Source of the DNA: a virus
Length of the DNA: 25,929 nucleotides
IMG/VR virus record: IMGVR_UViG_3300032050_000717
Coordinates: 1 to 25,929 of that record
Strand: one strand, 5' to 3'
A model generated the notes under the pieces. That model was given only the letters and a program-made list of their open reading frames with translations. It did no database searches and was not told the origin of the DNA. A program made the translations under genes and the position numbers. Shown piece by piece: positions 20,993 to 25,929 of the stretch; position 1 is the stretch's first letter; each line of letters begins with the position of its first letter.

Positions 20993-23259
20993 TGGCAACT
21001 TTTCGCGCAGACATTACTAGGAGCGTAGAACCAGCAGCGGCTAATCCTGCACTACTAGGTAGGGCAGCGGAAGCTAACGCTCGTGCAGTGGGCACATTAA
21101 CAAACCTTGCTGGAGAAATGTACAAGGGTTATGTTGCTGGTCAAATGGTTGACATTGAAAATGAAGCTGCTACAGCAGCAGGTGAGTTTTTTATTAAAGG
21201 TCAAGCTGCTGAACAAGCAGCAGCAAAGAGCGCAACAATCCAAGCAGCACGGGGTACTGTATTTGGACAATTTGATGAATCCGCTCCCCTTGAACAACAA
21301 GAAGCTGTAGGTAGGCAGCTAGGGGCTTTTGATAATGAATTAAACCGCCTTAAAGCTGCTGTTGAAGGAGGCATGTCCAATGTGCAGTATATTTCGCGTA
21401 TTGACTCTATTGTTAAAAAAGCAATTGGTAAGTTTCCCGGTTTAGCTGATCAAATTCGTGAGCGTGTTGCTTCTGTTACTGGTATGCCCGGTGCAGATCG
21501 TTGGGCACAGATGAGTTATGTTCGTGACCGTTTTACACCTCCTAAAGAAGGTAAGGCTGCTAAAACTGAAGAAGACATGGCTCTTCAAGACATTGATGAA
21601 ATTGCTAAGACAGGCCTAAAATCTCGTGAAGAACTACTAAAACTCTATCGTGAAAATCGTGGCGAGTACAATGTACAACGAGATGCTTGGAAACAAATTC
21701 TTACTCAACAGACAGAAACTGCACGAATTAAAGCCTATTACGAAGGTTTAAGTAGGCAAAATGATGCAAAGGCTGATCAAATGAAATCAGGATTTGCTGC
21801 TATTTTTAATGGTAGTTTAGCTGCGTCTACACTTGTATATGGTGTACAAGACAAAGAAAGTACGTATGGAAACACGCTTGCTTTAATGGCACAAGGTGAT
21901 CCTAGAGCAGTTGATCCTGTAAAATTTGACACACTAGTTCAATTGCATAATATTCAGATGCGTACTAATATTATGAGTGCCCATCGACAAGCTGCCCAAG
22001 TTATTGAAACGTACACAGGTAAAAACCCTGATATTTCCCCTGCTAAAGTAAGAGAACTGTACGAGAACATTGATAGGCAACGGGATCTTGCATTAAGTCA
22101 GTACTCAGACAAGGACGGTGTAGGCCTAAAAGCTATGGCTACTGTTATGAGGACTTATCGGGATAAGACTGTACAAGAGAAACAACAGCTTGTTGATTTA
22201 TCAATTAAACAAATGGCTTTCTATCAGAACAGCCCTCTTGTACAGCAGTACCTGCGAGGTGGTGCAGATCGTGAAAATCTAAAGCGTACTAATAAAGATT
22301 TTTACGAAATCATGGTGAACCAAGAGAAACAGGTTTTAGGAGGAATGGCTAGTTTAAGTAGTTCTATTCAAATTTCTACTGACCTGTCTAATATTCAGCG
22401 TCAGCTTTTACAAGGTCAACAAACTGGTCAAGCCGTACCTGCTGACCCTGCTGTTCCTGCACAAACTACTCGTGCTGCACACCAAGTACAAATGTCTAAT
22501 GCACAAGAGGCATTAAAAAAGACTACACTAGAACCTTTTGAGGTCAACAATATTAGCTCAGCGTTTAGTACGTCTGCTGTGTACGGGGCTAATAGTCTAG
22601 TAATTTCTCGTGACTATCGCACGTATGGAGACAAGATTCGTAAACTATCTGAGCCAGATCAGGCAATTATTAAGTCTAACGTTAGTAAAGGTGTTGCACA
22701 ATCTGTAAACAACGTAATTGAAACAAAACGATTCATTGAGCAACGATATGGAGTACAACTACAGTTAGGTATTAATGACGCTGGTGAGATTGGTGTAGTT
22801 GCCCCTGCACCTGTAGTGCGTCCCGGAGTACCTGCACCCCGAGTACCTCAGCAATACTTACAAGCTTCAGAAGAGTTTACACGTCAACTTAAGCCTGTAC
22901 TTAGCAACATGGTTTCTCTACGTGCTATGCTTACACAAGAACAACCTAAGGCTGTTGGTCAAGACTTTGCTACGCTTATTAATAACAACCAACCTTACGG
23001 TGGTTTCTTTAGCATGGAAGCTAAACCTGTAGAAGCTGCGCCAGCGGTAGCTGCGCCAGCAGCAAGTACTCCAGCAGCACCTGCAACACCTGCGTTTACA
23101 TCAACTCCTGCTGCACCCGGTACCCGTACTAGTAACATTGTCTCAGGTCGTGTTGTAGATCTTACTACACCAGCAACTCCTGCACAAGAAGCACCTGCTG
23201 CTAGTGCAGCTAGGTCAGCAGCACCTGCCTCTGGTGGTAAAGAGTGGTGGGAGCAGTAA
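20992..23259 (+). CDS. Internal virion (ejection) protein, T7 gp15-like
   Basis: A 755-residue, largely alpha-helical protein, close in size to T7 gp15 (747), the core protein that with gp16 spans the periplasm during DNA entry. ATG 20992 overlaps the giant gene's stop (TAATG). The N-terminal half is Ala/Glu/Gln-rich (ENEAATAAGEFFIKGQAAEQ). It then continues through helical repeats (RIKAYYEGLSRQNDAKADQM, DISPAKVRELYENIDRQRD). The last 80 residues are a disordered Ala/Pro/Thr-rich linker (AAPAVAAPAASTPAAPATPA) that includes the repeated 11-base sequence GCTGCGCCAGC at 23035 and 23050, ending in GGKEWWEQ. The function is inferred from order, size and helical content, since these core proteins diverge strongly. 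Confidence 0.65.
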   Translation: MATFRADITRSVEPAAANPALLGRAAEANARAVGTLTNLAGEMYKGYVAGQMVDIENEAATAAGEFFIKGQAAEQAAAKSATIQAARGTVFGQFDESAPLEQQEAVGRQLGAFDNELNRLKAAVEGGMSNVQYISRIDSIVKKAIGKFPGLADQIRERVASVTGMPGADRWAQMSYVRDRFTPPKEGKAAKTEEDMALQDIDEIAKTGLKSREELLKLYRENRGEYNVQRDAWKQILTQQTETARIKAYYEGLSRQNDAKADQMKSGFAAIFNGSLAASTLVYGVQDKESTYGNTLALMAQGDPRAVDPVKFDTLVQLHNIQMRTNIMSAHRQAAQVIETYTGKNPDISPAKVRELYENIDRQRDLALSQYSDKDGVGLKAMATVMRTYRDKTVQEKQQLVDLSIKQMAFYQNSPLVQQYLRGGADRENLKRTNKDFYEIMVNQEKQVLGGMASLSSSIQISTDLSNIQRQLLQGQQTGQAVPADPAVPAQTTRAAHQVQMSNAQEALKKTTLEPFEVNNISSAFSTSAVYGANSLVISRDYRTYGDKIRKLSEPDQAIIKSNVSKGVAQSVNNVIETKRFIEQRYGVQLQLGINDAGEIGVVAPAPVVRPGVPAPRVPQQYLQASEEFTRQLKPVLSNMVSLRAMLTQEQPKAVGQDFATLINNNQPYGGFFSMEAKPVEAAPAVAAPAASTPAAPATPAFTSTPAAPGTRTSNIVSGRVVDLTTPATPAQEAPAASAARSAAPASGGKEWWEQ

Positions 23260-23726
23260 TGGCTGATTGGAAAGAGCTTGTTAAAAATAAGAAAGAGTGG
23301 AAGACCCTAAAGTATAATGATCCACGACTAGATGACTTTGCGCTAGAAGTGGAGAACAGGTATGGTCTTCCTAAAGGCATGGTGCTAGCCATTAAGAATG
23401 CCGGGGAGCGCACTAACCCCGGTCAGGTTAGCCCTAAAGGTGCACAGGGCATTATGCAGTTTATGCCAGCTACTCAGAAGCTGCAGAACGGAATGTTCAA
23501 GCACGATGTAAACAATCCATTTGCATCTATTGATGCTGCTGGTAAATATCTGAAGTTTACTTTAGAGAATCAGTATAAAGGAAATGCGCTAGCTGCTGTT
23601 GCAGATTACAACGGTGGGCCTTCTGCTGGTAAGGCAATGCTAGCTGGTGAGATGCCTCCTGCTAAGGAAACGCAGGAGTATATAGAGAGAGTTAAGACTT
23701 ACTTAACCGAAAAGTATAAGAAATAA
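23259..23726 (+). CDS. Lytic transglycosylase, SLT-type, separate gene
   Basis: A 155-residue peptidoglycan-cleaving enzyme that cuts the glycan between MurNAc and GlcNAc. ATG 23259 overlaps the previous stop (TAATG); an upstream in-frame codon adds only five residues. The SLT domain covers about residues 34-150: YGLPKGMVLAIKNAGERTNP gives catalytic Glu50, SPKGAQGIMQFMPAT (58-72) is the signature, and ADYNGGPSA (115-123) is the conserved YNxG block. No signal peptide is present. In T7 this domain is the N-terminus of gp16; here it is a free-standing protein at the end of the ejection module. It probably travels in the virion to open the wall on entry, although a lysis role alongside the M15 enzyme is possible. 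Confidence 0.85.
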   Translation: MADWKELVKNKKEWKTLKYNDPRLDDFALEVENRYGLPKGMVLAIKNAGERTNPGQVSPKGAQGIMQFMPATQKLQNGMFKHDVNNPFASIDAAGKYLKFTLENQYKGNALAAVADYNGGPSAGKAMLAGEMPPAKETQEYIERVKTYLTEKYKK

Positions 23727-23727
23727 A

Positions 23728-23752
23728 AAAGGGGCGCTAGGCCCCTTTCTTT
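23728..23752. terminator. Bidirectional rho-independent terminator between convergent blocks
   Basis: AAAGGGGC (23728-23735) pairs perfectly with GCCCCTTT (23741-23748) around GCTAG, followed by CTTT. On the minus strand the same stem is followed by six T (from AAAAAA at 23725-23730), so it should stop transcripts from both sides. It lies directly after the transglycosylase stop and at the end of the minus-strand operon. Confidence 0.9.
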
Positions 23753-23936
23753 ATGCTACTCGTACAATGTCGTAGCCAAAACTACGAATGATGTACATCG
23801 GTAGATGCTCCCCCGACTTCAGGGACGCTTGCTTCCTCATGAATTTCCGAAGTGCTGAACGTGCGCTGTTGTAGTTGCTGAAGGACACCTTCAAAGATTT
23901 TGGCAGACTGCCCTTCACGTTTTTGAGCTTGTACAT
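23751..23936 (-). CDS. Small basic protein, 61 residues, overlapping the DUF3310 gene
   Basis: A 61-residue basic protein with no family I can name (MYKLKNVKGSLPKSLKVSFS, NYNSARSALRKFMRKQASLK, and ending RSFGYDIVRVA). It resembles short phage proteins built on a beta strand, an ARSAxRKxxR helix and a final strand. I chose ATG 23936 because AAAGGAAA lies just upstream (23941-23948); an upstream in-frame TTG at 23960 is less likely. All but its last 31 bases (23782-23936) are also coding, in another frame, for the end of the DUF3310 protein. It is the last gene of the minus-strand operon and ends at the terminator. Confidence 0.6.
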   Translation of the reverse strand: MYKLKNVKGSLPKSLKVSFSNYNSARSALRKFMRKQASLKSGEHLPMYIIRSFGYDIVRVA

Positions 23937-24159
23937 GTTGTTTCCTTTCTTCTCTTGCAATTAAATACTGAACATTGTGTAGTGCCTTATACAGGTCTTC
24001 TAGTGGCTTACCTTTGTCTTTCCAACGCATTAAATACTTCACTGCGCTAGCCTCCCAACCATTCATGTCATATGCTTCCCAGACTTCCCACGGCTGGATC
24101 TTACGATCCTTGTAGTGGTTACCTCCGTATTGCACAGACATAACTTCTTCATACTTCAT
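23782..24159 (-). CDS. DUF3310-family protein
   Basis: A 125-residue protein. Residues 7-75 match the DUF3310 (PF11753) pattern: YGGNHYKDRKIQPWEVWEAY, then NGWEASAVKYLMRWKDKGKP and LEDLYKALHNVQYLI, with the usual HYK, IQPxEV and KYxxRxKxKG blocks. Members are widespread in phages and are often annotated as nucleotide kinases, though I know of no solid proof. AAGGA precedes ATG 24159 by eight bases. Its start overlaps the preceding gene by 11 bases. Residues from about 78 on (REGQSAKIFEGVLQQLQQRT) lie outside the family domain and coincide with the overlapping 61-residue gene, so this tail may be tolerated rather than functional. Confidence 0.8.
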   Translation of the reverse strand: MKYEEVMSVQYGGNHYKDRKIQPWEVWEAYDMNGWEASAVKYLMRWKDKGKPLEDLYKALHNVQYLIAREERKQHVQAQKREGQSAKIFEGVLQQLQQRTFSTSEIHEEASVPEVGGASTDVHHS

Positions 24160-24340
24160 TAGTGGGTTCCTTCTTTAGCAGTGCAGGAATCTTCTTTTCT
24201 TTCTCTAGCCTAGCAATTTCTTTGGTGAGTAGAGAGCATAGACCCTCTTGAATTAGAAGTTGCATCATGCGTTCGTCAATGTCTCGTAAGATTACATCTG
24301 CTGAACCATCTTCATTCTCTTTGACACATTCTACAATCAT
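24149..24340 (-). CDS. Small phage protein, 63 residues, unknown function
   Basis: A 63-residue protein. Start ATG 24340 is chosen over the in-frame GTG at 24367 because GGAG lies eight bases upstream and the start overlaps the previous stop as ATGA. The sequence begins with a short strand pair (MIVECVKENEDGSADVILRD) and continues as a helix (DERMMQLLIQEGLCSLLTKE) with a Lys/Glu-rich end. This layout, a strand-turn-strand followed by RLLIQEGVxxLL, recurs in short phage proteins near DUF3310 genes, but I know no function. It overlaps the next gene by 11 bases. Confidence 0.65.
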   Translation of the reverse strand: MIVECVKENEDGSADVILRDIDERMMQLLIQEGLCSLLTKEIARLEKEKKIPALLKKEPTNEV

Positions 24341-24498
24341 TGCTGCTTCTCCATAAAGCTGTGACACACTTGATGCACCTTACCGTCGCCCGTCTTAAAT
24401 TTTAAAACAACTTCAAGCTTGTTATCAAAGTCATAGACGCTAATAAACAAATGCTTGCGTAGGGCTTCCATCATTCGGTACGTTTCAGAATTGGTCAT
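24337..24498 (-). CDS. Small protein, 53 residues, unknown function
   Basis: A short frame that fills the gap between the sigma factor and the 63-residue gene: start ATG 24498, stop TGA 24337-24339. It encodes MTNSETYRMMEALRKHLFIS, then a strand-rich middle (VYDFDNKLEVVLKFKTGDGK) and a C-terminal VHQVCHSFMEKQQ. GGAG lies about six bases upstream. It overlaps the end of the sigma gene by 14 bases and the next start by ATGA. Correct frame, ribosome binding site and coupling at both ends support a real gene. No family is recognised. Confidence 0.65.
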   Translation of the reverse strand: MTNSETYRMMEALRKHLFISVYDFDNKLEVVLKFKTGDGKVHQVCHSFMEKQQ

Positions 24499-25006
24499 AA
24501 TAACTCCGTATAGTTTTCTTTGCTTTCCAAACCAAGTTTTTAGCGTGGTTCGGGCTACACCTCAACACCACAGCAATGTCATTATAGCACATATTGTCCT
24601 CCAGCTTCAGCATCAGGGCTTTCTTCTGCTTGGCAGGAAGTGTGTCAATAAGTTGCGTCACTTTACCCACTGTCTGCTTAATCTCGTATATTGATTCTGG
24701 TGTATCCACGGTTACATTCTCAAAGTCGGTTTTAAGGCTGTTTAAAGGCCGTCTAGACGCTTTATTGATGGCTATGGTACACAACCATGTATAGAACTGA
24801 CTATCGCCCCTAAACGTCTTCAAATACTTGAATGCAGCTACAAATGTATCTTGTGTTAGCTCCTCTGCCAAAGCATTGTCGTTAACACGTTTCCTAAGAA
24901 ATCTGTAGATGCGATCCCAATACTTGGATGTTAGCAGAGAGTAAGCTTCCTCACTCCCTGCTAGCGCCTCTGATATTAGTAACGTGTCATCAGATTTCAC
25001 AGACAC
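24485..25006 (-). CDS. ECF-type sigma-70 family RNA polymerase sigma factor
   Basis: A 173-residue sigma factor with only regions 2 and 4, the group 4 (ECF) layout. Region 2 covers about residues 15-87: EEAYSLLTSKYWDRIYRFLR, then DNALAEELTQDTFVAAFKYL (core RNA polymerase clamp contact) and FRGDSQFYTWLCTIAINKA (-10 recognition). Region 4 covers about 115-170, with LPAKQKKALMLKLEDNMCYN and the helix-turn-helix DIAVVLRCSPNHAKNLVWKA for -35 binding. It would direct host core RNA polymerase to phage promoters. The start is GTG 25006 (overlap of 17 bases with the reductase gene); GTG 25000 is an alternative and neither has a strong ribosome binding site. No anti-sigma gene is seen. phiEco32 is a known podovirus with an ECF-like sigma (gp36) for late genes. 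Confidence 0.85.
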   Translation of the reverse strand: MSVKSDDTLLISEALAGSEEAYSLLTSKYWDRIYRFLRKRVNDNALAEELTQDTFVAAFKYLKTFRGDSQFYTWLCTIAINKASRRPLNSLKTDFENVTVDTPESIYEIKQTVGKVTQLIDTLPAKQKKALMLKLEDNMCYNDIAVVLRCSPNHAKNLVWKAKKTIRSYYDQF

Positions 25007-25929
25007 CGGCTACACACGCCAACTGTTGAGCACCCTCAACGTTGTCATCGTACTCTACGAAAGATTCCCAGTCAATTGTTTTAGGCATACCAGTCATTAG
25101 TAGGCCGTACATATCTTCGGTAATCTCCTCGTAAGGGGCTTGCTTGTAGCTACCACCATCCCACGGCAGGAAACTAATGCCGCTAATCTCGTCAAAGTTC
25201 TTCCAGACCCAAGCACCTACTTCAGGCCAGTCAGCTTCCTTTACATACACAGTAACTGACGGCTTGTGTTCACACCAGTGACGCTGGTAGGTTAGCCATA
25301 GTTTCAGGTGAGTAAAACTATCTAGCTCATCACGAGTGATACAACCTTCTGGAGCCTTCATGGGGAAGCTGAACACCGTAGTGTCGTGTGGCTTCATCAC
25401 ATCCGCTTCATTGGGAATGCCTTGGTCTTTGAGGAACTGCGTGATAGGGTCTTTGTTATCATTGCGTACCCGTCGAATATAAAACTCACTATGACGAGCA
25501 TGGATGCCAGAGGCACTATCAACAAGCTGGCTAACAGTCCCGCTAGGCTTAACGCAAGTAATCGCAGCAGACTGAGGGATACCAAGCTCATCAGCAAACT
25601 CCTTATTAGTAACGACAGAGGCTTCACGTAGGGCATCTAGCCGTGATGACAGACCTTCGTCATTAATGTCGTTCAGCAGAGGGCAGTCTAGGATACCAGT
25701 GATGGACACACCTAGCAGACGCTCTTCTTCCGTGTTCTTCTGCCACACCTTACGTAGATACGGGAAGTCCGTCAGTGTGGACTGAAAGGTACCCAGAATA
25801 GAGGCGAGTCTGACCTTTCGCTGCAGAGCATTATCATCATCATGTTTCCGTGCAACCACCTCTGTAAGATTACAGAATTGATACGGGCGCAGGATAATTT
25901 CGGAACATGGGTTAGTACCGAACTCATAA
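24990..25929 (-). CDS. nrdJ: Adenosylcobalamin-dependent (class II) ribonucleoside-triphosphate reductase, C-terminal part
   Basis: The frame runs from the right edge to TGA at 24990; about 312 residues are visible and the N-terminus is outside. The enzyme reduces ribonucleotides to deoxyribonucleotides with coenzyme B12. Near the edge, GTNPCSEIILRPYQFCNLTE carries the active-site Asn-Pro-Cys-Ser-Glu set, matching Asn406, Cys408 and Glu410 of the monomeric Lactobacillus leichmannii reductase. KPSGTVSQLVDSASGIHARH is the substrate phosphate loop region. KPSVTVYVKEADWPEVGAWV is the typical late barrel strand. The end LACVAGVCEI has the CxxxxC redox pair that recharges the active site. No class I small subunit or class III glycyl radical motif is seen. 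It starts the visible minus-strand operon, with the sigma gene overlapping by 17 bases. Confidence 0.9.
   Translation of the reverse strand, partial: YEFGTNPCSEIILRPYQFCNLTEVVARKHDDDNALQRKVRLASILGTFQSTLTDFPYLRKVWQKNTEEERLLGVSITGILDCPLLNDINDEGLSSRLDALREASVVTNKEFADELGIPQSAAITCVKPSGTVSQLVDSASGIHARHSEFYIRRVRNDNKDPITQFLKDQGIPNEADVMKPHDTTVFSFPMKAPEGCITRDELDSFTHLKLWLTYQRHWCEHKPSVTVYVKEADWPEVGAWVWKNFDEISGISFLPWDGGSYKQAPYEEITEDMYGLLMTGMPKTIDWESFVEYDDNVEGAQQLACVAGVCEI

Noticed and set aside
23035-23060. Short direct repeat GCTGCGCCAGC in the 755-residue protein gene
   Set aside because: It encodes part of an Ala/Pro-rich linker and is explained by repetitive protein composition.
1-25929. Possible prophage
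   Set aside because: No integrase, excisionase, repressor, attachment repeats or bacterial flanking genes were seen; only phage genes are present.
1-25929. tRNA genes, CRISPR arrays or insertion sequences
   Set aside because: No cloverleaf candidates, regularly spaced repeats or transposase motifs were recognised by eye; nearly every base lies within a protein gene.

Overview
This window is part of the genome of a tailed bacteriophage, most likely a podovirus. It carries a complete set of virion genes in the order lysis, terminase, portal, scaffold, major capsid, tail tube and ejection proteins. No tail sheath, tape measure or tail-tube genes of the long-tailed type are seen. Coding density is very high: no gap exceeds about 60 bases, and many neighbours overlap by TAATG or ATGA. 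No integrase, repressor, attachment site, tRNA, insertion sequence or CRISPR array was recognised, so nothing suggests a prophage. The host cannot be named. An adenosylcobalamin-dependent ribonucleotide reductase is typical of phages from aquatic bacteria. The abundance of CTA leucine codons and CTAG tetranucleotides argues against an enteric host.

Layout. Bases 1-750 are the 3' end of a GC-rich tail fibre gene, followed by its chaperone-like partner (754-1278), in which base composition drops from about 63% to about 45% GC. A lysis cassette follows (1281-2940): two single-span membrane proteins, a holin-like protein and an M15 peptidase endolysin. Bases 2942-4514 hold six small genes, four of them strongly basic, including a terminase small subunit candidate and an HNH-like protein. 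Then come terminase large subunit, portal, a very AT-rich small gene with its own promoter-like and terminator-like signals, scaffold, major capsid protein and a capsid decoration candidate. A strong hairpin terminator follows, then a head-fibre-like protein, the two tail tubular proteins with two small genes between them, a T7 gp13-like small protein, and three ejection proteins of 157, 1967 and 755 residues. The plus-strand block ends with a separate lytic transglycosylase at 23726.

A bidirectional terminator at 23728-23752 separates this late block from a convergent minus-strand operon. Read from the right edge, that operon contains the class II ribonucleotide reductase (its 5' end lies outside the window), an ECF-type sigma factor, a 53-residue and a 63-residue protein, a DUF3310 protein, and a 61-residue protein whose gene overlaps the DUF3310 gene in another frame.

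How it works together (inference). The minus-strand operon would supply deoxynucleotides and a sigma factor that redirects host RNA polymerase, probably to the plus-strand late genes, as in phages of the phiEco32 type. The late genes build the head, package DNA, form a short tail and eject internal proteins that open the cell wall. Two unrelated wall enzymes are encoded: an M15 endopeptidase for lysis and a transglycosylase probably used at entry. The 1967-residue ejection protein also carries a zinc metallopeptidase signature.
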